Made by a program: the position numbers and the translations under genes. The notes below the pieces were generated by a model, which was not told the DNA's origin, made no database searches, and saw only the letters and a program-made list of their open reading frames with translations. Shown piece after piece: positions 12,531-24,727 of a stretch of DNA of 64,000 bases. The first letter of the stretch is position 1. Every line of letters begins with the position of its first letter. Source of the stretch: Cerrena zonata (Eukaryota; Basidiomycota; Agaricomycetes; Polyporales; Cerrenaceae); the NCBI GenBank assembly GCA_038087015.1, contig JASBNA010000018.1, forward strand, positions 434,001 through 498,000, given 5' to 3'.

Positions 12531-13269
12531 ATGAACATCCTCACACCCACGAGATTCGGCATCGCGCCCTTGTTTAATACACACCCTACTATCCTTCTCT
12601 CTACTCGCCGAGCATCCTCTTCAAAGGCAAGAAAGCAGTCAGGTGGTGGTATCAAGACGGGCTCCCTAGACACAGTGAGTCGTTCTACACTACATCACAG
12701 TGCAAACAGAGGCCTGATGATTTATATTTGCAGCCACCCCAGCCCAAACTACAGTACGGGCCAGAACGATCACCAGTGGATGTCTTTTTCGCTCCATATC
12801 CTTCGTTTAAACACAAGCGGACTCAACCACTCCCAGACGAATATCTTCGACTGTTTCAAGAGGAATTGAAGCGCAAGGAGCACAAAAACGATTTTACTTC
12901 AGCGATGGCAGATGAGCTTTACTTCATGTATGGAAGAACCGAGAGTAGAAAAGCTGGTTATGTTGCGATGTGGGTATTAATCCCATACCAGACAAGCCAA
13001 AAGATTGTCGAAAGGTGTGTTTATCTCATCGTTACCCTCCCGGCGTGTATTAACCGATCAATACCACACAGAAAATTAAAAAGAGATATGTCAATATTGT
13101 CGATCTCTTGAGTGCAAAACGAGGTGGTCGACCAATACCGCTACTCAAAGGTTTACATGAATTGGAGAAGCAGACTGAACGTCCTATGCGGATGTTTCCA
13201 AGTCATAAGGCGAAGGGGGCGGTTTCTGCGTTGTTGCCTCGCCTTTCGCAGACTGAGCATAGGGCATAG
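12531..13269 (+). CDS. VNIxDL family protein, copy B
   Basis: Exon 1 (12531-12674), exon 2 (from 12734) and exon 3 (13072-13269) encode about 207 aa. Exon 2 has the family opening DVFFAPYPSFKH, then LPDEYLRLFQEEL and AMADELYFMYGR. Exon 3 has RYVNIVDLL and ends with a degenerate version of the family's C-terminal block. The exon 2 donor is uncertain: a phase-0 junction needs either GTATTA after VAMW (12973) or GTTTAT at 13019; the second keeps the Cys that precedes this intron in other copies. The central WQxLC motif of the family is poorly preserved. Function is unknown. It may be functional or in early decay. Confidence 0.6.
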
Positions 13270-15089
13270 TGGCCTGCGTGTACACGACGTACTAGGTAAT
13301 TCAAGGTTGTTCTCTTTTTCCTCTTCTAGATCTATCCATATGTACACGTACATCAGTTGTTGCAACTATCAGCGTCCATCGAGAACCTTTACATGATAGC
13401 CCAGTTTATGAAGATATTCTCCCTTCGTATTAAATTGCTGAATAATTCCATTTCACGTGAACTCGAACATTTCTCAATGAGACTACACCGCATATAAACG
13501 ACTCGTGAGTGAAGCTACCAGAACTCAAGTATGATATTTGTCCCCCAACGCTGCAGCGTGCAATCCCCATGATGGGTGTTGTGAAGTAAATGAGCCCTGT
13601 TCGCGAGCATTTCTCGCTTGAGTCGATACATGCTGGGCGTATAAAGCTATCCGGGAGCGAAACCATGCAATCGTCTTCTAGTAGTCTTTCCAAGGTGGGT
13701 TCAAAAGAGAAGATGGTCATGATTTATATCGACGGATGGGTCTTAGAGTGCAATTGCCCTGCGAACTAAAGGTCAATATACTAGACAGTGAATTCGTCAG
13801 ATCTAGGCCTACCATCTGCCCCGTTGGTGAGATCGTCAACCGTAATGGCGAGATCACATATATGGTGATCGTCCTTGACATTGCCCGTGTCAAAGCTCGA
13901 CAACTCAGAGTCAAACGTAAATGCAAATGCTATCAAGTCCACATCCCGGTCTCAAGAGGTCCTATATCTCCCACTGGTTCTCTAGTTTCGTTGCTCGATA
14001 ACACCGTCCCCCTTGAAACTTCGATACTCATAAACAGGACGAACGATCGGCCACTATCTGTATGAGAGTTTCAAGTTCAGTCGGCTATGTTTGACGTTTG
14101 GGGATAGGAGATAGCGAGTATCCTAGAGGGTCGGACAGAGAGGGAGAATTCGTCCAACTGTAGTAAGCCATGTATGCAGGAATGGTAGAAGCCTGGTGGA
14201 ACAAGAAGTAAGTTGGCGGAAAGAACGATAGAGAGCTTACCTAGTGATATCTCTACTCACTAATACCCCCTTCCGCTCTATCCTAGTCAGTAAAAGCTCG
14301 TTAATGATCGAGACGACCATACTAGAGGTACAGATAAGAACATACAAAGCCAAGGTGTAAGGGCAGATCGTTACTCACGTCACTGGGAGTGTCCAGACAG
14401 CACGGGTGAAAGCCGATTCAATCGATGGGTTGGACTCCGAGATGACTAGTTGCCGGATCTAGAGTAGAGAACATCGCAATGTGTCTGCTCGCCTGCACTC
14501 ATATGAGCTATAACCTTCATCCCTTGTACTTGAACGAGCTCGTGTTTTGATGAAATCTACTGACGCTGTAGAGTAGTGAGGTGGTGTTCGAAGGGGTTCG
14601 ATCGAGATTAAGCATTGATAGAAAATATATTGATCTAACGAGTCCGTAAGACATTCGAGAAGTGAGAGTGAGATACCCCTCGAGCTAATGGGGGGATGAG
14701 ATCAACCAAGGGGAGACGATACTTGTTAGGCTTAAGAACCACAGTGAATGTGTTTGAAGGAATTACAAGAGACTACCATCCTTCCGACATCGTATCAAGT
14801 GTAAGAGAATAGCCGCAACGGTGCAGTGGAAGCGTTGAGGAGCAACCTATGCAAACGCTTGCGAGTATTCGAGCCACGAAGCTTCTCAATGTAAGTGGTG
14901 TGTGAAAGTATTCTTCATCGTGTCCAGGGAAACCCATTGACCAGTCGTACATGGACAATTGCTTGGAGCGATACGCTCATATACTTAAGCTCAGCTTCCA
15001 CGAAATGAATCACCAATACACATACCTGCCGCCAAGACGATCTACGATCCCCACTTCTCCTCCCACCCCACCCAACAACATCACCCCTC
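13270..15089. other. no supported gene
   Basis: Only short unlinked ORFs are seen, the longest 109 codons at 13736-14065 without recognisable motifs. No RNA gene or terminal repeat was identified. Confidence 0.4.
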
Positions 15090-17330
15090 GATACTCATAA
15101 CCAAGTCGACCACCGAATACATCGATTAAGCCAGATCGTTATTGCTGCCACAAAGGTTTTAACCTTGACAGTGGTAGGTAGGTTTTTCTCCTGTGAGAGC
15201 GGAGTAGGATGTCGACGAGAGATAAGGATCGCGTGAATGGCCGAGTCATAAATACGCCAGTTGGAGTGATCGTTTAGCAATAGAGAGATCGGCGTTATGT
15301 TAGAATCTGCTATATAGAGTACCAGTGGTATGACCATACCACGAAAGAATAGGGAGGTGGTAAGAACACTGAAGGACCTGCATCTGAGTGAGAAGGGAAA
15401 GTTCGATACGTGCAGAGTTCTCCGAGCACAGGAACAAGGTGGTTTTCTTGTCGAGTTGTGGTATGTATGGTAGGGTTGTTGACGGTACGCATGGACATGC
15501 CCCGGCTATATTTATCCTGGAAGCGAGGGATTGGGACGGAGTGTGAGTACAAAAAGAGGTCATGAGGGTAGGGAGCGAGTGAAACGAGTGGTCAAAAGGT
15601 TTCTAGAGACGTACCTATTAATCCTCCTACTCCTACTCTGTACCAAAGACTCGTATTCTTCCCCTCCACTCTATCCAGCTGACTCTCCGGCGACAGCTAG
15701 ATCTATATCAACGATCGTGGGTTCGGTGCTGAGGAAAGCGGCCATACCAAGAGTGATACATGGAGGTCTCCAGGGTTGGGTTCCTATCGGTGTACATAGC
15801 GGTCGAATATAACGAGAGCCATTGAACAGAGTTTCGTATTGAGAAGGATATCTTCCACGAACTATGAGTAGAGGCTGTCAAGAGCAAGGGAGTCCAGCGT
15901 GAGGCATGAACCTAGTTCGTAGTCCGCACACGCAAAGTAGCACTTGAAAGTAGATAGATCGCGTGGCTTATCATCAGTACATCCACTCTGGAAGTAGAAT
16001 GGCGGGGACTTTCAGTAAGCTAGAGATATACCAGGACTTCAGGAAAGGCGTACAGGTAGTACAAGTCTCAATCGCTTTGAAAACAACCCCTGTCTGCAAG
16101 CACGGTACCTCGTGATATGGGTTAATCCAGTCGAAGGTTTGGTAGAATATGGTACTGTAGATTTATAGTTACATAGAAGTTGCAGCAGAACCTGCTAGGA
16201 GAGGGCCATCGGAAGAAGGGGCATATGTCGATGTTTGTGACTATAAACTCCTAGAGATCGGAGAGAAGATGTCCGCAAAGGACTGCTGAGGAAGACTAGC
16301 GCAAGGGCAAGGGGAGTACTGAGTCGATACGAGATGCATACCAGAGAGACTAGTAGACTGGGTGTTAATGTTTGAGGTGACCCGGAGAAAGCAACAGAAG
16401 AGAATGTATGAGTCGGTGCCAGTAGTTGTTGCCCAAGTCTGCATCTGATAGACACGGTAAATCGAGAACCTCGAGGTGTAAGAAGCGGTCCGGGTATTCG
16501 ACGGCGAGTAGCTCGGAGTGAGAGAGTGGGTAGAACATTGAGGAGGGGGAAGAGTATCCATTCGAGGGCTTTATGTAGTAGAGTACAGAATGTTTGTTCC
16601 TGTAGAGGAAGAAACTTGACGAATGAGTCAGAGCAGACATGGAGGAGAGCCAACAGAAACTCGCAGGCGGGGAAAACAGAGTGCAGGACAACATTTGCGG
16701 GTTTAAAGACCGAGGAGAGGGTCGCTGCGAGGGACAACCGGAGGATACTGTCAGTGTCACGCCGGAGGTGGTCTTGACGTGAGGACGGATGTACGGGGTG
16801 TGAAGTTAGCCGAATTCCTAGTGCTTGCTGCCTAAGTCGACGCCTTGATGCCCGAGAGATGTGGGTTTAACGAAGACATCGGGCTGTAGGCAACTACTGT
16901 AGCTAGAACCAGAGAAAGTAGAGCATGGTCGACGATCGATCGAGGTGGCGGGCGTCAGGATACAATCGGGATGAGGAGGAGCACTGACTACCCCACTCCT
17001 GCTCATCTCCTGCTTGTATCTCTCTGAACACAAAGCTCGAGCCTGAGCTCGACTCGCCTGAGTCCGACGTCTTTGACTGGCTGCCTACGCTCTTCCCTTG
17101 TCTGACTCTGTGATTCTCTCGGCTCTGGCGTAGCTTTGCTTGTCTTACGCCCTTCTAGTTGCCAAACGCATCTTATGTATTCAACTCTGGTCTTCTACCG
17201 AACATAGCTCTACATCATACCTTCCAATAGCTTTCAAGGGAGCGAATCTGTGCGGAAGAAACTATGCTTTTCGATTAGCATCGAAACCGCTTGAGACCTT
17301 TGCACGACATGCCTCGGATTCCGCAGCTGC
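15090..17330 (-). repeat. dispersed repeat R2, inverted partner of R1
   Basis: Read on the minus strand, this region follows R1 (1850-3600) block by block. It starts near 17170 (GGCAACTAGAAGGGCGTA), continues through 16600-16200 and ends near 15090. Leucine-rich pieces are open (16737-16195, 180 codons), but the frame is not conserved between the two copies, so this long ORF is not taken as a gene. It looks like an old duplicate of an F-box/LRR-type gene. Confidence 0.5.
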
Positions 17331-17379
17331 TTTTCCTTCTCCCGTACTCTCAAGCATCTGTCTCAAGCATCCCTTTGCA

Positions 17380-19010
17380 CTCACTCCCCGACGAATCGAC
17401 ATTCTGCCACAACCCACTCATGCAAATACACCCTCCCACTGCTCCCGTACGAATCAGTGCGCCGGCTGGTGCATCATGTCTCACCTTTCCTTGAGATGCT
17501 TTGCTTGTAACAGGAACATTCGCTGTGAGTATTGCTTCCCTCATCCCTAGCTACGCACTCCAACTATATATGTTACTTATTCCATGTAGTATTGCAGCTT
17601 GCCACCTTCTCGCTGCTCTCAGCAGGCACTAGCCATGATTTGACCTCGACTCCTTGCTCGGCTACCCGTGATAAACCACATCAATAGTCCAATATACCCT
17701 GTTGCAAGCTCGTAGATCCTTTTTGTTAGTGAACCTCAGAGCATAAGTTCCTCAATCGATACGACTATTCGCAGATGATAACTTGGATAGAGTGGAAAGG
17801 TATGTTTTCAGTGGGGTTAAAACACTACTATGTATGCCTATCGAAAATTTCTCACTACGATATACACTGATGCACTCACTCTTTGTCAGGTTGCCTGTGA
17901 TCTTTCTACATATATGCGTAATCCTTATGACTAGAGTGCGACTGGACCTTCACAATTGTTTGGATTCGCCTTCTGCAGCGAGACGCACCCCTGCTAGCGT
18001 CATTTCTGTTCCGCCTTGGATCCTTTTCATAAGACTGTACGCTACCATGTACCAAATATCTCGGTACTTCTGAATATATTATACCAGGCATCTTACTGTC
18101 ATCACTCTGCTGCGCCTCTCTGGTCACCCCAATCGATACACGTTCACACTCGGCGTCACTATGACCCCCCTCTCTCGTTGAGCTGCTGTACTCAAACTTT
18201 CCAAGCTTCTCTTGGACAGGAAGAAGATGGTCAATGTCCATTATCAACATCGCAATATCGCTTTCTATCTAAGCTGACCGCGTATCCGGTCACATCGAAA
18301 GAGAGTTGCAGACCGACTTCAGAAAGGTATGTCTATTTGATCGGATCCCATGTGTACGGTTACATGTACACTAACCTTGGGTGTTCGGGTGCCCTTAAGC
18401 AGATCAACATGAATGATGACCTTGTATTGGTTACCAGGATTCATGGCAGCCATTGCATACCTTCCTTTCTCTTACTCTTTGATGAGGCCTTATCTCACAC
18501 TTCGGTTGCATTAGTCCTGCTTGAGTACACTGACCTCAATGTAAAATCTCCAGACATATGTACAAATCACACTTGGACCAATTTAGAAGCCCAAGGAGTC
18601 TCCTCTTGTCCTGAGAACAGCACTCATGGATGCACTTGTTGCCTCGACCCCCCAATATCCTTTGTTATAAATGATCAGACTGAAGAATTGGCTGATCACA
18701 CTTCCATCAACATTGACCCCATACTTCAAGTTGGTCCCTCAAGTCAAGGTCCTATGGAAACTGATTTTCTCAAAAAGCGATCTCTCATCTTCATCCAAAA
18801 AGGAGTAATATCTATCCCCTAAAGCCCCAATTTTGACATCTCTATGTACTTGCATATCACCTACTATGTATATCTGTTTACCACACAATCTGACATATAT
18901 ATCATACTTGGGCTCCTCCTTGTTCCATGTAGATCATTCCATATCAATAGACTGGGAACATATATCACCTTGTACAAATATCATACACAATTCACTATCT
19001 TACACTGTAT
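17380..19010 (+). repeat. left arm of inverted duplication, decayed 5' half of the F-box gene
   Basis: Plus-strand sequence here matches the minus strand of 23320-21060, in order. Block 17380-17550 pairs with 23300-23160, 18087-18165 with 22720-22640, 18510-18570 with 22235-22175, and 18661-18980 with exon 1 of the F-box gene (about 21550-21140). In the last block the protein match is obvious (DQTEELADHTSINID against DQTEESADHASIDID), but stops and an internal deletion break it. Many changes turn CG in the gene into TG or CA here. The ORF 18016-18822 running through it is therefore a relic, not a gene. Confidence 0.7.
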
Positions 19011-19011
19011 T

Positions 19012-21612
19012 CTAGGTCCAGTTAAGCACATCCAAAATACCACATCTATGTAACTTGGGCAAGAGATCAGTCTGAAATGTGAGACCTTCAGGAAGAACTC
19101 TTTTTTGTGTCATAGTAACCTTGTGGAGTGATGCAAATTGAGGGGAAATGAGAAAAGTGTCAATCCTGTTCCAAAGCTCAACATCAATATTGCTGATTTC
19201 AATATCATATCCTGTGTCAAATGTTACAGAGATGTAAGCAATATCAGTTGAGGTTATAGTTTGAAGTTGATTGAGCATATTTTCTGTCTGGAAATTAACA
19301 TCAGTTGTATAATTGAGCTGAGTTAGATTGCTGCAACTCTCTAATGAGACTAAGTCAGAATATTAGCCACAATCTATATGTCACCATCTTTTATTAAAAT
19401 CAACTTACTTTGAACAATCAAATTCTCTGATATTGCCTGAAGGTTAAAGGTAAATATTTGTAGGTGATCACTGCAGTGTATCACAAGAGCTTGAATTGCA
19501 CTGCATAATTGATCCATATCAGACCAAGAATTAGCACAATATATGTGAATATCAAGGGTTTTTAAGTTTGAGGTAAATGTTCCTGCTTCAACCAGTGAAT
19601 CCAGAAGTATTACATTAACAGGATCTATCAATAATGTTAATGATGTCAATGAGCATTCGAGTTTGTTTTGATATAAAGACTTGAGTGAACATATATTCTT
19701 AACCAGATATGCATCTATTAGATCAATAGAGAGTGCTCTCAAGCACTGAAAACATGCCACAAATTGCCAAAACCATTGTAATGAACATGGTTCTGCATTA
19801 TCATTATAATCCAACTTAATGTCAAGACTGTGTATAGTTTTGTTGATAGCATATTTGAATATGCTTGGATGTACATCATTATATAAATAAGTTTTCAAAG
19901 TAAGCTCCTTGATATTGGGCAGCCTATGTACTAGTAACATAACCTGTGTGATTACTGAATATTCTTTTCCTTCTCCATACAAGTCTTTCAACCTTATACT
20001 TTGCACCAAGCTGCAAGTAGAAGGATGCTTGTAAATAAACATTGCATATGTGCAGATGTTTCTGCTATCAAGGATGACATTGACATTGTACTGTTTTCTA
20101 GCTCTTTCTGACCATATGTGACATACTTGTGCACAAACACACAAGTGTTTTTGTGGTGACTTTTGACAACATGCAACCCAGTCTATTATTGCATCATAAA
20201 TTTCATTGGGAAGACAACCATTTGAGAATAAGCTATATAAACAAGAAATTAAACATTACACAAAGAATGCAACAAATTGTTGTGACATACTGTTTGAATA
20301 GAGATGAAGGCTGTCTGGTAAAGTAGACTGGCCTTCGAATATGCCAAAACTGCTTCTTTCTAACAATCTTCAACCATTCATAACATACAAGAGCACATTG
20401 ACACAAATACTTTTTAGGTTTGTCAGTGTGTGTAAGCCAAGATATGATCATCAGATAAATCTCATTTGGCAAACATCCTATCCACAATCTCCTGAAAATC
20501 AACACTTATCAGTAACAAGGATCACAAATAATCATATATATGTACCTTTTAGATAGTCTTGGGATTGTTGATACAGTTGATATACTTAACCAATAATGCT
20601 GAGACCTATCAGTATAAGATAGTGGTTGAGAAGGATCACTGACAAATACTGGAGTGAGATGTAGACCTCCAGACTGCTGGTGAACTGATGATGATCTCCA
20701 TCTAGATATACTGAGTGATGAGTGTGAGGTGGTGATAAATGGTGCCTGAACTATTGATGTCATATTATTATCACCTCCTCCAGGATGGTTTGAATCCAGA
20801 GTTGAGAGATGAGATGAGCCTTCATTCTGTGTATAGAGTGAACCGCTCCATGAATCTTGTAATAGAGGTTGGTTGAAGGGAGAAGGATGTAGTGATGTAC
20901 TGAATGTCCAGTTGATGGTAGGTGGTGAGGTTTGAAGTGATGGTAAAGTGGGACCATGCAATGGAATCAAGGTGGATGACCTAGGTGGTGGTACCTGTAT
21001 TCCTGATGATTGCTGTAGGGGTTGGCCATGCAAGGGACCAATCAAGGAGTAGGATTGTAGGGCTCTGGGATCAGAAAGAGAGTAGTGCACACTAGGAGAA
21101 AACCCAACAAGATGCTCTGATGATAGACCATGTGAATCTGGGGGTGAAACATCTTCCCGATCCATGAAGATGGAATGATCTACATGGACTAATGAAGAGT
21201 CTGAATCTGATTGATTGTGTGGTGAATAGATATCCGGAGTATGCGATATGCAAGTATGTGGAGATGGTGAAATCGGGGCTTGAGAGGATAGATGTTGCTC
21301 CTGTCTTATCAAATACTCGGATTCTTGTTTCCAGGATTCATCGAGGACAGCAGCTGTTGGCTCCCCGAGTGGGAAATGAATGTCGGATGAAGATGAGGGA
21401 TGGGGAAATAAAGTTGGATTGTCGGATGAATTGGTTTCCATCATGATAGGACCTTGACTTGAGGGACCAGGTCTAGAATCGATATCGATGGAAGCGTGAT
21501 CAGCCGATTCTTCAGTCTGATCGTAAACGGCTATCGGTCGCGACTGGAGAGACCACGACGACTGCAGATTGGATGGTAGCGAGGAAGTAGAGTGAGAGCG
21601 AGAGCGAGGCAT
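19012..21612 (-). CDS. F-box-like protein with two successive F-box exons
   Basis: Four exons (21612-20546, 20491-20291, 20232-19409, 19349-19012) join in frame with good GT-AG signals to give 809 aa. Residues 1-355 are Ser/Pro/His-rich and probably disordered. Exon 2 encodes one F-box-like motif (GCLPNEIYLMIISWL, then LCQCALVCYEWL). Exon 3 opens with a second, closely similar one (GCLPNEIYDAIIDWV, then LCVCAQVCHIW). The rest is leucine-rich with LRR-like strands. F-box proteins usually recruit targets to SCF ubiquitin ligases; substrate is unknown. Exon 2 is 201 nt and phase 2-2, so skipping it keeps the frame. CpG is nearly absent from exons 2-4. Splicing fits well; the F-box assignment rests on motif shape. 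Confidence 0.75.
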
Positions 21613-23320
21613 AGCGAAGATGAAGGTAGCAAGTAAGAAGATGGGGGAGCGATAGTTGGATGCGCAGACAAGTAAGGGTTACGTGCGCCTCGCTTGCACA
21701 GGATGTGACACTCGATCCTAGGATCAAGCGTCTGAATGAATGTTCTTTCGCCGCTCACCGCTGACGGGATGCAGGTTCCGCGGAGATCGAGATGTATCTG
21801 TGCAGATGGGGACAGTATGATTTATTGTAGAAACCCACAAAGCTGTACAAATTTAATATCGAAGAATACATTGCGGAACGTAACAGGGAAAGTTAAGTAC
21901 ACTCGACTTCCTATCCAGCATGCTCCGTGGTGCCGTCTACCCCGAGTCACTTCATTCAAGCCAAAAACCCAGCAATTAATCCACTAGATAGAAACCCTAG
22001 TCGGCATCGCGATCACCGCTTACCCCAGACCCAATATCAAAAGGAATCGGTAGATTGAGGCAACAAGGATTAAGATCAACTCAGTGAAATGTACACATGT
22101 ACTGTTATCAGGACGGACTGGCAAGAGAGGAGGTTTCATGGGAATCAGAGGTGGCCCAACCGCGATTCGTGCAAGCATCTAGAGATTTTACGTCGAAGTC
22201 GATGTACCTGAGCAGGAGACATACTAAGAACGTGATGTAGAACCGTGGTATATTCCATGTGACGGTGCACTGCAGACGGCTGTTATTGCGAGGTGGACAG
22301 GAACCCAAGTAATAGTCATATAGGACCGTTGTCGAGTCTTAGATGCATAATAAAGCCAGAAAGCTGAAGGTCAATACGCATGTAATCACAACACGGGAAT
22401 TGATCGAGCAGACGTGGCCCTCCCAGGGCGGTTTACAGCTGTCCTTTTCTACCACCCGATGACATGTTCCCTTCCCCTTCGAAGATCCGGCATTAACAAA
22501 TATACGCACGGCCAAAACAGAGAATATTGTTGTAATGTTGACATAGAGATGTGGTTATTGTTTCCTGCCCAAGGGAGTGTTTGGAAAACCTGAAACGGAA
22601 CGAGTGGATGCGAGTTCGACAAGAGAGAGGACTGTATATGACTTCATGTAGTGCTGTCCAGCGCGAACGTGTATCGACTGGGGTGTCCAGAGAGCAGCAG
22701 AGTGATGGCAGTGAGACGCCTGTTATAACGGCACTGAGTTCTTAGGTAGATGACATCATAGAATTTTATGAAAGGGATACGGAGCGACGCTGGCTGCACT
22801 AGCTGCACAAGGCGAATTCAAAATAAGCGAAGTATATCCAGTACCAACGCAAGTGAGATCGTAGTGAGAGATTTCGACAGGCGTACAGAGTGGTATTCTG
22901 ACCCCACCGAGATATTCCTTCCCGCTCTATCCAAGTTATTGCCCACCGTTCAACGATCGATATCCCCTAACGAGTCAAAGGAGGGGTTTAACGCGATTTT
23001 CATTATAAAGAATATCCCCGGGGTTGGAGTGAAGTATGCCGAGTGAGGAGGAGCGAGGTCGTTGGGAGATGTTGATATCGGAGTAAGGGTAGAGGTGGTT
23101 AAGAGCAATAGAAAGCTGGTGGGAATACGAAAGTTCTTGGTAATAGAAAGAACTTTAAAGTAGCGTACTAAGATAAGGGATGGAATACTCACAGCGAATG
23201 CTCTTGCTGCAAGCAAAGCATCTCATGCCCATCCGGTGCCTGGATTCGAGCGAGAGTAATGGGAGGGCACGTTTGCATGAATGGGTTGTGGCGGAATGTC
23301 GATTTATCAGGGTGGGATAA
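21060..23320 (-). repeat. right arm of inverted duplication
   Basis: This is the partner of 17380-19010. It includes most of exon 1 of the F-box gene and its upstream region. Upstream of the gene (21613-23415) the minus strand keeps leucine-rich, F-box-protein-like pieces such as LLLSGHPSRYTFAL near 22690-22650 and MRCFACSKSIRCEY near 23215-23175, which have counterparts in the left arm, but no intact frame. The gene's own promoter should lie just above 21612; no TATA box was assigned. Confidence 0.6.
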
Positions 23321-23552
23321 GTTAACAGACCCGGAGTTCGGCGATGTAGGATGAGAGTTGTTGTTGCCCAAGTGGTCAATAGATCCGTGCTGAGGTTCTT
23401 GGACTCGTACAGCATGAACCAGATAATTGCAAAATCGCCTTGAAGGAAAAGGGTAACATTGCTAACAAGTTCGAGAGAGAGGAGGAAGAGGAGGAAGAGA
23501 AAGTGCTAGTGATCGAAGTTTTCAAGCGTCATAAGACTGAGGAGAAGGAGGA

Positions 23553-24082
23553 CCCCCGGCAACTCACTACAATGTTATACTCCGAAAACTCAATTTTTGG
23601 GGCAATCCGTCCTCTACGTTTCGGCGTCCAAACGTCCGAATTGGGGTATACCTCCTTATTTTGGCACACTTTCCGTCCGATATTGGACTACAGGCTCAAC
23701 AGTGTAGTTCATCCGTCCTTTTTATGGGATACAACCTCAAAACCGGCGCATCATAGGAAGGCTTGCTGACAATATGGGCCTTATCACGGTCAATCCAATC
23801 ATGTCGGCCACTCATCATTGGATAGAGGGTTACATCACTAGCAGAGCCGATAGTAACGAGAGAACATTTCCAAAGGACAGTGCTGGGAACTTCAATATAC
23901 CTTTCAATCCGTCCTTCGAGGGATACGACCTTCGACCACCTAAGGCACTTTCGTCGGTCTGATGGATATAACATCGGCTAAAAATTCGGCCAATCCGTCC
24001 TGAAAAGAGTATAACATAAGGGGTTGAAACTGACCAAATCCGTCCGCACCTGGAATATAACATTATGGCGGATTGCCGGGGG
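23553..24082. mobile_element. MITE-like element with CCCCCGGCAA termini
   Basis: The left end (23553-23584) and the reverse complement of the right end (about 24051-24082) both read CCCCCGGCAA and, after a variable spacer, AATGTTATA[CT]TCC, giving imperfect terminal inverted repeats of roughly 30 bp on a 530-bp unit. The inside carries at least six copies of ATCCGTCC or TTCCGTCC on the plus strand and several TATAACAT-type motifs. There is no coding capacity. Subterminal iterations plus inverted ends fit a non-autonomous DNA transposon. No target-site duplication was found. Confidence 0.6.
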
Positions 24083-24727
24083 CCGGGCGTCACAATATGA
24101 TCGACTGCACTCAACTCCATCTCCTGTCTCTCTCTAAGACCATTGCTTGGAGTCTCTCGAGATGGCCCAAGTAAGTTTGTCTGCTCCCTGATACCCCCAC
24201 AGGCATAGCGTTTCCCATCTTCTAAGTATCCGACCAAAATCCTGGCTACTCTATTCAGGCGAGTACTCACAGCTGCGAGCCTCTCGAGTCTCAACTCTAC
24301 TCCCATACCTACTCTCACAGTTCTCCTTCTACTATCGCGTAGTTTCCTCTGGACTCTAGCTAGACATAGCTCACTGGAACGTCTCTCTCCACCAACACTT
24401 CCTATACAGGTGAACGTTCTCGATGCATACCTCTGTCGACGATATCTCTAGGGTCCATCTGGTCATATGCCGCACACGTCAGGCCCTTGGACAAGAGAAG
24501 GTCTCGTACTGGAAGTCTGACATTGACCTCAAAAGGGACCTACTCTCTCTCTTTATAAGATGTGAACACCACATAGAAGCGTACAAGTTAACCTGTTCAC
24601 CCCCCTTCAAAATCGTCTCAACGTATGTATCATTCGAATATAAAAACTACACGTTGAACTGACACTTGAATGCTATCGAAGACATTACAGGAAACAAGGC
24701 CACAAACCTCAACGAAAAAGAATTGTG
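24083..24727. other. no intact gene
   Basis: The plus strand is pyrimidine-rich and coding-like in short pieces, in the style of the LRR/F-box relics to the left. No frame is open across it. Confidence 0.35.

Noticed and set aside
16195..16737. 180-codon minus-strand ORF with leucine-rich sequence
   Set aside because: It lies within repeat R2, and the same frame is closed in the paired repeat R1. Treated as a relic.
18016..18822. 268-codon plus-strand ORF
   Set aside because: It runs through the decayed inverted copy of the F-box gene's 5' half; its downstream match to exon 1 is broken by deletion and stops, so the open frame is accidental.
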